Positions 34,387-44,110 of a stretch of DNA of 64,000 nt are shown here, piece by piece. The DNA is from Pseudomonas sp. ADAK13 (GTDB taxonomy: Bacteria > Pseudomonadota > Gammaproteobacteria > Pseudomonadales > Pseudomonadaceae). The stretch spans positions 6,448,001 to 6,512,000 of the forward strand of contig NZ_CP052860.1 of assembly GCF_012935715.1 (NCBI RefSeq), read 5' to 3'. Position numbers and translations under genes: made by a program. The stretch's first letter is position 1. Each line of letters opens with the position of its first letter. The notes beneath the pieces are model-generated. The model was not told where the DNA came from. It saw nothing but the letters and a program-made list of their open reading frames with translations, and ran no database searches.

Positions 34387-36675
34387 TCACGCCAGTTCAG
34401 CCCGCAGTTGACGCGCCGCCGTCACCATGTGAATCAACGCCGCTTCCGTCTCCGGCCAGCCGCGGGTTTTCAAGCCGCAATCCGGGTTGACCCACAGGCG
34501 TTCGGCCGGAATACGCTTGGCCGCCTTGCGCAGCAGGTTGGCCATTTCCGAGGCGTCCGGCACCCGGGGCGAGTGGATGTCGTACACGCCCGGGCCAATG
34601 TCATTCGGGTAAGCGAAGGCTTCGAACGCGTCCAACAGCTCCATGTCCGAGCGCGAGGTTTCGATGGTGATCACGTCGGCGTCCATGGCGGCGATGGACT
34701 CGATCACATCGTTGAACTCGCTGTAGCACATGTGGGTGTGGATCTGGGTTTCGTCACGCACACCGCAGGCGCACAGGCGGAACACTTCGGTGGCCCAGTC
34801 GAGGTAGTGCTGCCACTGCGCCCGACGCAACGGCAAGCCTTCGCGGAATGCGGCTTCGTCGATCTGCACGATCCTGATGCCGGCCGCTTCCAGGTCCAGC
34901 ACCTCGTCACGAATCGCCAGCGCCAGTTGGCGGGCCTGCTCTTCGCGGCTCACGTCTTCGCGGGGGAACGACCACATCAGCATGGTCACCGGGCCGGTCA
35001 GCATGCCCTTCATTACCTTGTTGGTCAGGCCCTGGGCATAGCGGATCCACGCCACGGTCATGGCGTTCGGGCGACTCAGGTCACCGAAAATCACCGCCGG
35101 TTTCACGCAACGCGAACCGTAGCTCTGCACCCAGCCGAAGCGGGTAAAGGCATAACCCTCCAACTGCTCGGCGAAGTATTCGACCATGTCGTTACGCTCG
35201 GCTTCACCATGCACCAGCACGTCCAGGCCGAGGTTTTCCTGCACGTCTACCGCGTGACGAATCTCGCTGTGCATGGCTTCGACGTATTCGGCTTCGCTCA
35301 ACTTGCCGGCCTTGTACGACTGGCGCGCCAGGCGGATCGAGGCGGTCTGCGGGAACGAGCCGATGGTGGTGGTCGGGAACAGCGGCAGGTTCAGGCCGGC
35401 ACGTTGTTTCTCGATACGCTGGGTAAACGGCGAGTGACGCTGGCTGTCTTTGGCGGTGATCGCCGCCACACGCGCTTGCACAGCCGGCTTGTGGATACGC
35501 GGGGAAGCGGCACGGGCCGCTTGTACGGCGCGGCTTTCGGCCAGGGCGGCCACCACGCTTGGCGCGTCAGGCTGATTCACGGCTTGGGCCAGTACGGCGA
35601 CTTCTTCACACTTTTGCACCGCAAACGCCAGCCAGCTTTTCAGCTCTGCATCCAGTTTGTCTTCACGGCCCAGGTCCACCGGGCTGTGCAGCAAGGAGCA
35701 GGACGGCGCCACCCACAGGCGATCACCCAATCGCTGATGAGCGTGCTGCAAGGTGGCCAGGGTTTTTTCCAGGTCGCAGCGCCACACGTTACGGCCATTG
35801 ACCACGCCCAGGGACAGCACCTTATAAGCCGGCAGGCGATCGAGGATGACCGGGTACTGATCCGGAGCGCGCACCAGGTCTATGTGCAGGCCGTCTACCG
35901 GCAGGTTGGCGGCCAGGCCGAGGTTCTCTTCCAGGCCGCCAAAGTAGGTGGCCACCAGCTTCTTCAGCGGGTCGCGCTGGATCAGGTTGTAGGCGCGTTC
36001 AAACGCATTTTTCCAGTCCTGTGGCAGGTCCAGGACCAGGATCGGCTCGTCGATCTGCACCCACTCCACGCCCAGGTCCGCCAGGCGCTGGAAGATCTGG
36101 CCGTACAGCGGCAGCAGGCGGTCCAGCAGGTCGAGCTTGTCGAAATCGCCGCCCTTGGCCTTGCCCAGCCACAGGTACGTCAGCGGGCCGATGACCACCG
36201 GTTTGACGGTGTGACCCAGGTCGCGGGCTTCCTTGACCTCTTCGAACAGTTGATCCCAACCCAGCTGGAACTGCTGGTCGGCGCTGAACTCAGGGACCAG
36301 GTAGTGGTAGTTGGTGTCGAACCACTTGGTCATCTCCTGGGCGTGGGCACCGCCGCAGCGGTTGTCGCTGACGCCACGGGCCATGCCGAACAACGTGTGC
36401 AGGGTGGCTTTGCCGTCGACCGGGCGGAAGCGCTCAGGGATCACACCAAACATCAGCGAGTGCGTCAGCACCTGGTCGTACCAGGCGAAGTCACCGACAG
36501 GCAGCAGCTCGATGCCGGCTATCTTTTGCAGGTCCCAGTGCGCCTTGCGCAGCTCGCGGCCTACGGCGCGCAGCCCGGCTTCGTCGAGTTCACCCTTCCA
36601 AAACGCTTCCTGCGCTTTTTTCAGTTCACGATCGCGACCAATGCGCGGGAATCCAAGGGAATGGGCAACGGCCAT
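34387..36675 (-). CDS. metE: Cobalamin-independent methionine synthase
   Basis: 762-residue MetE, which transfers methyl from 5-methyltetrahydropteroyl-triglutamate to homocysteine. Family features are clear: N-terminal [22 protein letters not shown]-terminal [12 protein letters not shown], and the zinc ligands in HMCYSEFND (His, Cys), IETSRS (Glu) and [12 protein letters not shown] (Cys). Length matches E. coli MetE closely. GGAG precedes the ATG at 36675. A long antisense frame covers almost the whole gene and is a codon-bias shadow. A MetR-like TGAG-n5-CTCA site lies upstream; no cobalamin riboswitch was recognised. Confidence 0.96.
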   Translation of the reverse strand: MAVAHSLGFPRIGRDRELKKAQEAFWKGELDEAGLRAVGRELRKAHWDLQKIAGIELLPVGDFAWYDQVLTHSLMFGVIPERFRPVDGKATLHTLFGMARGVSDNRCGGAHAQEMTKWFDTNYHYLVPEFSADQQFQLGWDQLFEEVKEARDLGHTVKPVVIGPLTYLWLGKAKGGDFDKLDLLDRLLPLYGQIFQRLADLGVEWVQIDEPILVLDLPQDWKNAFERAYNLIQRDPLKKLVATYFGGLEENLGLAANLPVDGLHIDLVRAPDQYPVILDRLPAYKVLSLGVVNGRNVWRCDLEKTLATLQHAHQRLGDRLWVAPSCSLLHSPVDLGREDKLDAELKSWLAFAVQKCEEVAVLAQAVNQPDAPSVVAALAESRAVQAARAASPRIHKPAVQARVAAITAKDSQRHSPFTQRIEKQRAGLNLPLFPTTTIGSFPQTASIRLARQSYKAGKLSEAEYVEAMHSEIRHAVDVQENLGLDVLVHGEAERNDMVEYFAEQLEGYAFTRFGWVQSYGSRCVKPAVIFGDLSRPNAMTVAWIRYAQGLTNKVMKGMLTGPVTMLMWSFPREDVSREEQARQLALAIRDEVLDLEAAGIRIVQIDEAAFREGLPLRRAQWQHYLDWATEVFRLCACGVRDETQIHTHMCYSEFNDVIESIAAMDADVITIETSRSDMELLDAFEAFAYPNDIGPGVYDIHSPRVPDASEMANLLRKAAKRIPAERLWVNPDCGLKTRGWPETEAALIHMVTAARQLRAELA

Positions 36676-36729
36676 GACGTAAAGCTCCAATGTGTAAGTA
36701 TGGGAGCCATTGTCGGGACGAGGTGATAG

Positions 36730-36742
36730 TGAGACAAACTCA
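36730..36742. promoter_or_regulatory. Possible MetR-type site upstream of metE
   Basis: TGAGACAAACTCA is a 13-base inverted repeat with 4-base arms, close to the LysR/MetR form TGAA-n5-TTCA, lying 55 bases before the metE start. A second inverted repeat, ACTCAT...ATGAGT, lies about 25 bases further up. The assignment is by resemblance only. Confidence 0.4.
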
Positions 36743-36888
36743 TTTTATTCCAGATGATCACAAGTTCCACTCATGATGACCGGATGAGTCTTCGGTCTTG
36801 CTTATCACTGAAATAGCCGGCAGCGTCTGTTTTGACGCCTACGCGCTCAGCATACTTTTGCTTCCCGAACACCCCAGGAAGCCCTCAC

Positions 36889-37008
36889 ATGGAACAGCAT
36901 CCGCCGCTGACCACCCTCCTCGTTCACCTCGCCGCCCTAGGCGTGGCCATCCTCGGCATCGGCAGCCTGGCCGTGTTGATGGCCTGGGCCGGGCGCCTGA
37001 TTTTCTAG
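36889..37008 (+). CDS. 39-residue single-helix membrane peptide
   Basis: Short frame with ATG at 36889 and TAG at 37006-37008, preceded by AGGA at 9-base spacing. The peptide has a short polar N-terminus (MEQHPPLTTLL) and one strongly hydrophobic helix (about residues 12-34: VHLAALGVAILGIGSLAVLM) ending in WAGRLIF. It is divergent from metE and convergent with the LysR gene. The good ribosome-binding site and coherent membrane helix support it as a real small protein. No function known. Confidence 0.6.
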   Translation: MEQHPPLTTLLVHLAALGVAILGIGSLAVLMAWAGRLIF

Positions 37009-37009
37009 G

Positions 37010-37855
37010 TCAGTCGGCCGCAATATCGGCGCTCAAGGTGCGGATCAGCGCCTGCGCCTGAGCGTCCCGCTGCGCGGTATACAGCACCACTTCGCGACTG
37101 GGCAGCGGCGGCAGGTCGAAACGCTGCTCCACGTCGACGCAGCCACTCGGCGCCATCCGCCCCACCATCGCACCGATGCCAATCCCCGCCACCACCGCAG
37201 CACCGATCGCGAGGATGCCGCTGCCCACAAACGCCTCTTCCCAGGCACGGTTCTGCTCGGCCAAGGCCGCCATCACCATGCTGCGCATGCCGCAGGGTTC
37301 CGGCTGGATCGCCAGGGGCAACGCCCCGCCCTGGCGCAATTCGAAATCCCGTGAAGCCATCCAGCCAAAGCGTTCGACGCCCACCACTTCACCGTCCTGG
37401 CGACGGTTGTCGTGGCGCAGGATCATCGCCACATCCAGCTTGCCTTGCTCGTAGCTCATCAGCATGTCCCGCGAGGTGCCGAGGCTGAACGCGACGATGA
37501 CGTCCGGGTCGGTGGTGGCCAACCGTCGCAGCCACAGGCTGAGGTCGGCGCCGACAATGTGATGGCTGACGCCCACGCGCAAGGTGCGTTTCTGCGGGCC
37601 AAAACAGTTCATTGCGTCCTGGTAGTTGTCGAGCAAACGCCGGGCGCTGGCGAGGAACATCTGGCCATGGGCCGACAGCGTGACCCGCCGCGGCGTGCGC
37701 TCCAGCAGCTTGCGGCCGAGGTTATCTTCGAGGCGCTTGATCTTCAGGCTGATGGCGGCCTGGGTGCCGCCAATGGCATCGGCGGCGCGGGTGAAGCTCT
37801 GGAGTTCGGCGACCAGGACGAACGCCTGGATGGCGTCGATATCGGGCATTTTCAT
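37010..37855 (-). CDS. LysR-family transcriptional regulator
   Basis: 281-residue LysR regulator. N-terminal helix-turn-helix: FVLVAELQSFTRAADAIGGTQAAISLKIKRLEDNLGRKLLER. The co-inducer domain starts at LRVGVSHHIVGADLSLWLR. Two ATGs lie within three codons of each other; no strong site separates them. It lies head-to-tail with another LysR gene 21 bases upstream, an unusual doublet. Confidence 0.88.
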   Translation of the reverse strand: MKMPDIDAIQAFVLVAELQSFTRAADAIGGTQAAISLKIKRLEDNLGRKLLERTPRRVTLSAHGQMFLASARRLLDNYQDAMNCFGPQKRTLRVGVSHHIVGADLSLWLRRLATTDPDVIVAFSLGTSRDMLMSYEQGKLDVAMILRHDNRRQDGEVVGVERFGWMASRDFELRQGGALPLAIQPEPCGMRSMVMAALAEQNRAWEEAFVGSGILAIGAAVVAGIGIGAMVGRMAPSGCVDVEQRFDLPPLPSREVVLYTAQRDAQAQALIRTLSADIAAD

Positions 37856-37876
37856 GGATAGGCTGACGCTGGAAAG

Positions 37877-38767
37877 TTAAGAGGTGACGTTAGCATGCCG
37901 CGCCTGCTGCCCAAACCACTGCATGATCAGCCCGCAGCCCGGGTGCGAGGCGGCCGATGGCTGCAAGCACAACGCATACACCCCGCCAGTCGTCAGTGGC
38001 TCTCCAAACGGCACCACCAGCACACCGCGCTCGATCGACTCCGCCGCCAGCGTCATGTCGGTCATCGCCACCCCAAGCCCACGCGCGGCGGCGTCCAGTG
38101 CCAGCTCGTCGAGGTTGAACGGGATGTGCCGGTAATCATCCAGCGACCGCGCACCGTTGGCGGCCAGCCAAGTCATCCAGTCCTGTTTGTCGGCCGAGCG
38201 ATGCAGCAGCGCAAAGTTCGCCAGCTGTTCCATTGCAACCAATGGTCCCAACCCCGGCGCGCAGACCGGCACCAGCGACTCGTGGAACAAGGTCAGGCGC
38301 GCAGGCTCGTTGTCGGGTTTGGGCAGGTAAAGAATATAGGCGTCGCTGTCACTGGCCGGCTCAACCACCTCTGTGGCGACGGTCTCAATCGCCAGGGAAA
38401 TATCGGGATGGTTGCGATAGAAGTCGCTGAGCTTGGGCAGCAGCCAGCGCACCGCCAGCGACACATGCAGGCGGATGCGAAACGGGCGTTTGTGCGGCGA
38501 AAGCCGGTCCTCCAGACCCTTCAGTTGCGCCAGGATGCTCCGCGCGCTGGCCAGCACCTGTTCACCCTCGGCGGTCAGGCGCAGGCTGCGGCTGGTCCGG
38601 GTGAACATCGGCACGCCGAAGTGGCTTTCCAGTTGCTGGATCTTGCGGCTCACCGCGCTTTGGGTCAGGCACAGCTTCTGTGCCGCCACGGTGAAGCTGG
38701 CGCAGTCGCTGACTTCCACCAACGCCTGCAAGCCTTGCAACGAGGGCACATGACGGATGTTATCCAT
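37877..38767 (-). CDS. LysR-family transcriptional regulator (GcvA-like)
   Basis: 296-residue LysR regulator. The helix-turn-helix (ALVEVSDCASFTVAAQKLCLTQSAVSRKIQQLESHFGVPMF) and the IRLHVSLAVRWLLPKL continuation are of the GcvA/AmpR subgroup. It is divergent from a FAD amine oxidase and its binding protein, so it is the likely regulator of that polyamine-type uptake and oxidation pair. Confidence 0.9.
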   Translation of the reverse strand: MDNIRHVPSLQGLQALVEVSDCASFTVAAQKLCLTQSAVSRKIQQLESHFGVPMFTRTSRSLRLTAEGEQVLASARSILAQLKGLEDRLSPHKRPFRIRLHVSLAVRWLLPKLSDFYRNHPDISLAIETVATEVVEPASDSDAYILYLPKPDNEPARLTLFHESLVPVCAPGLGPLVAMEQLANFALLHRSADKQDWMTWLAANGARSLDDYRHIPFNLDELALDAAARGLGVAMTDMTLAAESIERGVLVVPFGEPLTTGGVYALCLQPSAASHPGCGLIMQWFGQQARHANVTS

Positions 38768-38884
38768 GCGTTTTCCGAATGGCTGGATGATTTTATAACG
38801 TTGGTTGTATCACCACAGGCCCTATAGATTCCAGCTGTCGCCCGAACTTAGTCATGCGAACCACGCATACAGCCGAGGATCATC

Positions 38885-40186
38885 ATGGAAAACACCTGTG
38901 GCTGGATTGCCCAGACTGAAAGCCTCCCCGCCCGGGACCGACTGACCGGCGTGCAGAAAGCCGACTGGCTGGTGATCGGCGCCGGGATCACCGGTTTATG
39001 TGCAGCCCATCACCTGGCGGAGATGCACCCCGAGGCCCGCATCGTGATTGTCGACCGCCAGCGTGCAGCCCAAGGCGCCTCGGCGCGTAATTCGGGTTTT
39101 GTGGTGGCCCATGAGCACCCTGCTGAAAGTGAACTGATGGGCAACGCAGGCTTCACGGATTTCGAAGTCGACACCTCGATCTCCCGCGCCGCCAGCGACG
39201 AGGTGCGCCAGCGCATCGCCCGCCATGCCATCGACTGCGATTTCCGGGACAGCGGCTACTTCTTCGCCGTGCATGATCCCGACAAGCTCAATCATGTGGA
39301 GGCCAAGCTGGCGACCTTGCGGGCAGTCGGCGCTTCAGCGCACTTCCTGGAAGGTGAGGCGCTCGCGCAAACACTTGGCACCGAGCATTACCAGGCCGCC
39401 ATCTGGTGCGGCAACGGCAACGCCCTGCTGCAACCGGCGAAGTACGTGAAGGGTTTGCTGGAAGCCCTGCCCGACAACGTCACGCTTTTTGAGAACACCG
39501 ACATCACCAGCCTTGAGCGCATGGCCAATGGCGGCATTCGTGCCAACGGCCTGGACGCCTGCATTGAAGCCGGCCAGGTGCTGGTGTGCCTCAACGCCTT
39601 TATTCCACGGGTGGGCCTTGAGGCCAGCGCGACGTTCCCGATGGAACTCAGCGCCAGCCTCACCCGCCCTCTGAGCGACGAGAAATACCGCCGTATCGGC
39701 GCGGTAGAACCGTGGGGCGTGCTGTCCACCCGGCCACTGGGCGCTACCGTGCGCCTGACACCGGACCGCCGGGTGATGATCCGCAATACGGCGGAATACC
39801 GCACCCGCGACTTGTCCAACGGCGAGCTGCTGCACCGGCGCCAACACCATGTGAAGGGCTTGCAGCGGCGCTTCCCGTGGCTCACCGAACAAGACATCCA
39901 CCACACATGGACCGGCCACCTGAGCGCATCCCGCAGCGGGCAACCGTATTTCGCGAAGGTCGAAAACAACCTGTACGCCGTCGCGGGCTGCAATGGTTCG
40001 GGCGTCGCCCGCGGCACGCTGTGGGGCCGGCTGCTCGCCGAATGGGCGTCGGGCCAGGCTTCCTCGCTGCTGCAATCCGTGATGCACCGGGCGCAACCCG
40101 GCTGGCTGCCTCCCCGCCCGCTGTTCGACATCGGTGCCCTGCTGCGTATGGGCGTGGAAACGGTGCGAGCGCGGACCGAAATCTAG
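38885..40186 (+). CDS. FAD-dependent amine oxidoreductase (PuuB/DAO family)
   Basis: 433-residue DAO-family flavoenzyme. The FAD-binding motif GAGITGLCAAHHLAE lies at about residues 32-46, QGASARNSGFVVAH is the second signature, and the C-terminal VAGCNGSGVARGTLWG closes the FAD site. The type oxidises amines such as gamma-glutamylputrescine. It is followed 29 bases later by a polyamine-type periplasmic binding protein, and divergent from LysR, which supports a polyamine or related amine substrate. Confidence 0.88.
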   Translation: MENTCGWIAQTESLPARDRLTGVQKADWLVIGAGITGLCAAHHLAEMHPEARIVIVDRQRAAQGASARNSGFVVAHEHPAESELMGNAGFTDFEVDTSISRAASDEVRQRIARHAIDCDFRDSGYFFAVHDPDKLNHVEAKLATLRAVGASAHFLEGEALAQTLGTEHYQAAIWCGNGNALLQPAKYVKGLLEALPDNVTLFENTDITSLERMANGGIRANGLDACIEAGQVLVCLNAFIPRVGLEASATFPMELSASLTRPLSDEKYRRIGAVEPWGVLSTRPLGATVRLTPDRRVMIRNTAEYRTRDLSNGELLHRRQHHVKGLQRRFPWLTEQDIHHTWTGHLSASRSGQPYFAKVENNLYAVAGCNGSGVARGTLWGRLLAEWASGQASSLLQSVMHRAQPGWLPPRPLFDIGALLRMGVETVRARTEI

Positions 40187-40215
40187 AACAAAAAACCTCA
40201 ACAAAGGTGATTCAC

Positions 40216-41304
40216 ATGCACATCAACAGTCTGTCCCTGGCAGTCATCCTCAGCGCGCTCCCGGCAGCCAGTTACGCCGCCGAAGAGGTGAACATTTCCA
40301 ACTGGAACGGCTACATCGCCGACGACACCTTGACCCGTTTCACCCAGGCGACCGGGATCAAGGCGACCTACGACATTCACGACAGCAACGAGGTGCTGGA
40401 GTCCAAGCTGATGACCGGCAACACCGGTTATGACGTGGTCAGCCCGTCCAACCATTTCCTGTCGCGGCTGATCAAGGCCGGGGCGATCCAGAAGCTCGAC
40501 CGAAGCCAGCTGCCCAACTGGAAAAACCTCGACCCGCTGCTGATGAAGAAGCTGGAAACCAACGACCCCGGCAACCAGTACGGCTTCCCCTATATGTGGG
40601 GCACGGCGGGGATTGGCTACAACGTCGAGAAGATCAAGGCGATCTTCGGCAACACCGACGTCACCCATTCCTGGAGCCTGTTTTTTGATGAAAACAACAT
40701 CAAAAAACTCAGCGCCTGCGGCGTGGCAATCATCGACAACCCCACGCAGATCCTGCCGATAACCCTCAACTACCTGGGCTTGCCGCACCACAGCCACGAA
40801 CCGGCCGACTACAAAAAGGCCGAGCAGGCACTGTTGAAGATCCGACCTTACATCCAGTACTTCCACGCCTCCAAGTACATCAGCGACCTGGCGAACGGCA
40901 ATATCTGCGCGGTGATCGGTTTCAACGGTGACGTGGTGCAAGCCGCCGCCAGCGCCAAGGAGGCGAAAAACGGTATCAACATCGCTTACTCGATCCCGGA
41001 TGAAGGCTCGACGTTGTGGCTGGACATGGTGGTGATGCCCAAGGGCGCGCCCCACGAGAAGAACGGCTACGCCTACATGAACTACCTGCTGGAACCGAAG
41101 GTGATTGCCAACATCAGCAACAGCATTCACTACGCCAACCCCAACAGCGCGGCGGATGAGTTTGTGACCCCGGAGGTAAAACAAGACCTGGCGATCTACC
41201 CGCCGAAAAGCGTGATGGACAAGCTGTTTATCGTCGAGGACCTGCCGCCGGCGATCGCGCGGTTGGCGACGCGGTTGTGGACGAAGTTGAAGACCAATAC
41301 GTGA
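40216..41304 (+). CDS. Periplasmic polyamine-type binding protein (PotF/SpuD-like)
   Basis: 362-residue substrate-binding protein. A signal peptide (MHINSLSLAVILSALPAASYA) is followed by EEVNISNWNGYIADDTLTRF, as in putrescine-binding PotF and SpuD, and the YDVVSPSNHFLSRLIKAG segment. AAAGGTGA precedes the ATG. No permease or ATPase follows, so it must work with components encoded elsewhere or as an orphan receptor. Its partner is the amine oxidase just upstream. Confidence 0.9.
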   Translation: MHINSLSLAVILSALPAASYAAEEVNISNWNGYIADDTLTRFTQATGIKATYDIHDSNEVLESKLMTGNTGYDVVSPSNHFLSRLIKAGAIQKLDRSQLPNWKNLDPLLMKKLETNDPGNQYGFPYMWGTAGIGYNVEKIKAIFGNTDVTHSWSLFFDENNIKKLSACGVAIIDNPTQILPITLNYLGLPHHSHEPADYKKAEQALLKIRPYIQYFHASKYISDLANGNICAVIGFNGDVVQAAASAKEAKNGINIAYSIPDEGSTLWLDMVVMPKGAPHEKNGYAYMNYLLEPKVIANISNSIHYANPNSAADEFVTPEVKQDLAIYPPKSVMDKLFIVEDLPPAIARLATRLWTKLKTNT

Positions 41305-41372
41305 GACCGGACTTGCTCCAGGCTCATGGGAGAGCGTTATAGTCACTCCATTGAGCTTGGGATTGAATCAAC

Positions 41373-41765
41373 ATGGAAGGACTTCACCAAGGTAGCTGCC
41401 TGTGTGGCGCAGTCAGCTACAGAGTATCCACACCGCTGAAAGCCGTGACTCATTGCCACTGCAAAAAGTGCCAGAAGGTTCATGGCGCCGCGTTTGCGAC
41501 GTACGCGAGCGCCCCGAAATCGTCGGTGCACATCACGTCTTCGCTTCAAACGCTCAAGGCTTACGAATCTTCCGAGGGTGTGTTTCGTTAATTTTGTTCA
41601 CACTGCGGCTCGTCGCTGTTCTGGTCTGATGCCAACGGCGCTTACCCCGACTGGATTTCGATAGCGATCGCCACACTCGATACACCCTTCCTTCCTGGCA
41701 AGCAGAAGCACTCCTGCGTTGAATCCAAGGCGGGGTGGTTTGAGCTGGAAAATAGCAGTGGCTGA
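41373..41765 (+). pseudogene. GFA-family protein interrupted by an in-frame TAA
   Basis: The first 72 codons read MEGLHQGSCLCGAVSYRVST...HCHCKKCQKVHGAAFATYAS, the zinc-binding N-half of a glutathione-dependent formaldehyde-activating (GFA) family protein. A TAA at 41589-41591 follows EGVFR; the same frame then continues without a shift as FCSHCGSSLFWSDANG... and ends at 41763-41765, supplying the missing second CxxC half. A single nonsense change therefore breaks an otherwise intact 130-codon gene. A sequencing error or readthrough cannot be excluded. Confidence 0.85.
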
Positions 41766-42222
41766 ACCAACGAACGGATTGTCGATACGTGCCATCTCGG
41801 TATTGCCCGACCAAATCCAGGCACTGGAAACAGAGGCGGTAGCTGAAGGTTTCAGGTTTCTAACGCGCCTGATTGCAGATTGGCATAGCGGCACCAACCG
41901 TTTCGCTCGACCCGGCGAATGTCTGTTGGGCGTATTCAGCAACAGGCAGTTGATCGCCATAGGCGGGCTGTCCCATGACCCTTACGCCGGGCCGGATGTC
42001 GGCAGACTACGCCGGGTGTACGTCGCCCGGGCTTCCAGGGGGCGCAATGTGGGCAAGGCCCTGGTCAGTCAGCTTCTGGAACACGCTGCGCAGCGGTTCA
42101 GTGTTGTGCGCTTGTCTACCGACACCCGAGAAGGCGCCGCCTTTTACCTGCGCTGCGGGTTTGAGCCGGTAATGGATGAGCACGCAACTCATGCCAAACC
42201 ATTAAGTGCCCAGAAGCATTAA
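41758..42222 (+). CDS. GNAT family acetyltransferase
   Basis: 154-residue GNAT protein. The acetyl-CoA region is RLRRVYVARASRGRNVGKALVSQLLEHA, followed by TDTREGAAFYLRCGFEPV. A GTG start at 41758 overlaps the GFA stop by 8 bases, suggesting the two were translated together. The TTG further upstream lies inside the GFA frame and is less likely. If coupling matters, the nonsense codon in the GFA gene could reduce its expression. Confidence 0.78.
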   Translation: MAEPTNGLSIRAISVLPDQIQALETEAVAEGFRFLTRLIADWHSGTNRFARPGECLLGVFSNRQLIAIGGLSHDPYAGPDVGRLRRVYVARASRGRNVGKALVSQLLEHAAQRFSVVRLSTDTREGAAFYLRCGFEPVMDEHATHAKPLSAQKH

Positions 42223-42228
42223 CAGACT

Positions 42229-43065
42229 TCAGTCAATCAACCCATCCGCGTCATAAAACGGATACGGCCCCGGGTAGTCCCCGAATACGCCGTTGTGGCT
42301 GACCAGCCCTTGCTGTTCATCCCAACGGTGCAAGAGATAACCCGCCGGTTCCAGGTTGAAATGGGCCGGTGCGGCCTCCTGCAAATCCAGCACGATTTGA
42401 TGGGACGTGCCCGGGCATACACAGCTCACACTGCCGCCGAAACGTCGCTGCATCGGCCGGTGCAAATGCCCGCACAACAGGCGCTCCACCTGGGGGTGAC
42501 GGGCGATGACCGTTTCCAGCGCGGCGGCGTTACGGAACGGCTCGCGGTCCATATGGCCAATGCCGCCGATAAACGGCGGGTGGTGCAAGACCACCAGGGT
42601 CGGCACGTTCGGGCACAGCGCCAGTTGCTCATCAAGCCAGTGCAATTGGCTGTCCAGTAACTGGCCGCCATGGGCATCGGGAATCGTCGAGTCCAGGCCA
42701 ATCAAGCGCACCGGGTAGTCATCCACCACCCAGTCCAGCGGGCCGTCGGCGCCATGCGGCAAGTAAGCGTGATCGCGGAAGGCATCAAGCAAATGCTGGC
42801 GGTGGTCGTGATTGCCCGGTACCAGGTAACAAGGCATCTGCAAACGGGCCAGTTCGGGGTGCAGCACGGCGTATTCATCGGCGCGACCGAAGTCCACCAG
42901 GTCACCGCTGACCACCACGATATCGGGCCGTGGGTAGCTGGCATTCAAATGGTCCACCGCTCGGCGCAATGCACCGAGGGTGTCGACCACTCCGTAGGTC
43001 AGGCGCTGGCCGGCTTTAAGGTGCAGATCGCTGATCTGCGCAACAAGAAACGGACGGTTCAACAT
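42229..43065 (-). CDS. Calcineurin-like phosphodiesterase (CpdA/GpdQ type)
   Basis: 278-residue metallophosphoesterase. The metal motifs are in order: QISDLHLK, VVSGDLVD, VPGNHDHR, VLHHPP and GHLHRP. The class III cyclic-nucleotide or glycerophosphodiester phosphodiesterases have this layout. It is the last gene of the LacI-ABC importer operon, 13 bases after the ATPase. Position suggests it hydrolyses the imported compound, probably a phosphodiester. AGAGAG precedes the ATG at 43065. Confidence 0.88.
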   Translation of the reverse strand: MLNRPFLVAQISDLHLKAGQRLTYGVVDTLGALRRAVDHLNASYPRPDIVVVSGDLVDFGRADEYAVLHPELARLQMPCYLVPGNHDHRQHLLDAFRDHAYLPHGADGPLDWVVDDYPVRLIGLDSTIPDAHGGQLLDSQLHWLDEQLALCPNVPTLVVLHHPPFIGGIGHMDREPFRNAAALETVIARHPQVERLLCGHLHRPMQRRFGGSVSCVCPGTSHQIVLDLQEAAPAHFNLEPAGYLLHRWDEQQGLVSHNGVFGDYPGPYPFYDADGLID

Positions 43066-43078
43066 AGGCTCTCTGAAT

Positions 43079-44110
43079 TCAGGCATGCAGGGTGAACAGC
43101 TTGTGTGGGGCGATAGACAGGGCAATCGGTGCGCCGACGGCATGAAGCAGGTTGTCGTTGCTGTCCACCAGCAGCGGTTGCGGGGCGCCGACGTCCACCA
43201 GCAGACGGCTTTGCGCGCCCTGGAAAAACTGCGCCAGCAGGTGCCCGTGCAGGTGCCCTTCGCGCTCCATCACCCGCAGGTGTTCGGGGCGGCAGTACAC
43301 GGTGGCCGGCTGATGGGGCTCGTGCCACGGCAGCTCACCGCCGCACACGGTCAAGCCATGGGCCGTGCGATCCAGCACCGAAAAGACATTCAGGTTGCCC
43401 ACAAAGCCTGCGACAAACGCGTTGGCCGGCTGCTGGTAGATCTCCCGGGGGCTGGCCAGTTGTACGATACGCCCCTGCTCCATCACCAGGATGCGATCGC
43501 CCAGGGCCATGGCTTCGCCCTGGTCGTGGGTGACGAACACCGAGGTGATGCCCAGGCCGCGCAACAGCTGGTCCAGTTCGCTGCGCAGGCGCTCACGCAA
43601 CTGTGCGTCGAGGGCGGCCAACGGCTCATCCAGCAACAGCACTTTGGGCCGTGGCGCCAACGCGCGGGCCAGTGCCACACGCTGGCGCTGGCCGCCGGAC
43701 AGTTCATGGATACTGCGCTTGCCGTGATTCTGCAGGCCCACCAACTCCAGCAGTTCGTCACAGCGCTTGTTGCGCTCCGCCGGCGCGATGCCGCGAATCT
43801 TCAAGCCGTAGACGATGTTGCCGGCCACATCCAGGTTGGGAAACAACGCGTAGTTCTGGAACACCATGCCCACGTCACGCCGTTCGATGGGCAGGCGGGT
43901 GACGTCGTGGTCACCGAAAAACACTTGGCCCACATCGGGACGCTCAAGGCCGGCAATCAAGCGCAAGGTGGTGGTTTTGCCGCAACCGGACGGGCCGAGA
44001 ATGGCCAGGGTTTCGCCGCCCTCGATGGTCAGGTCGAGGTTCTGCACGGCAACGGTGCCGTCGGCGAATGCCTTGCGGCATCCCTTCAGGCGAAGGGTGA
44101 TAGCGGTCAT
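43079..44110 (-). CDS. ABC importer ATPase (PotA/FbpC-like)
   Basis: 343-residue ATPase with Walker A GPSGCGKTT, Q-loop VFQNYALFP, signature LSGGQRQRVALARAL, Walker B VLLLDEP and H-loop THDQ, then a C-terminal TOBE regulatory domain (VYCRPEHLRVM). It drives the two permeases upstream; its ATG overlaps the stop of the second permease by 4 bases. Confidence 0.93.
   Translation of the reverse strand: MTAITLRLKGCRKAFADGTVAVQNLDLTIEGGETLAILGPSGCGKTTTLRLIAGLERPDVGQVFFGDHDVTRLPIERRDVGMVFQNYALFPNLDVAGNIVYGLKIRGIAPAERNKRCDELLELVGLQNHGKRSIHELSGGQRQRVALARALAPRPKVLLLDEPLAALDAQLRERLRSELDQLLRGLGITSVFVTHDQGEAMALGDRILVMEQGRIVQLASPREIYQQPANAFVAGFVGNLNVFSVLDRTAHGLTVCGGELPWHEPHQPATVYCRPEHLRVMEREGHLHGHLLAQFFQGAQSRLLVDVGAPQPLLVDSNDNLLHAVGAPIALSIAPHKLFTLHA

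Noticed and set aside
34258..36726. 822-codon open frame on the + strand opposite metE
   Set aside because: It is a codon-bias shadow. The minus strand encodes full-length MetE with all zinc ligands, and the antisense translation is low-complexity His/Gln/Arg/Val without domains.
36676..36888. Cobalamin riboswitch upstream of metE
   Set aside because: No B12-box-like sequence or long conserved leader; the region is about 200 bases and holds a MetR-like site and a microprotein gene start.
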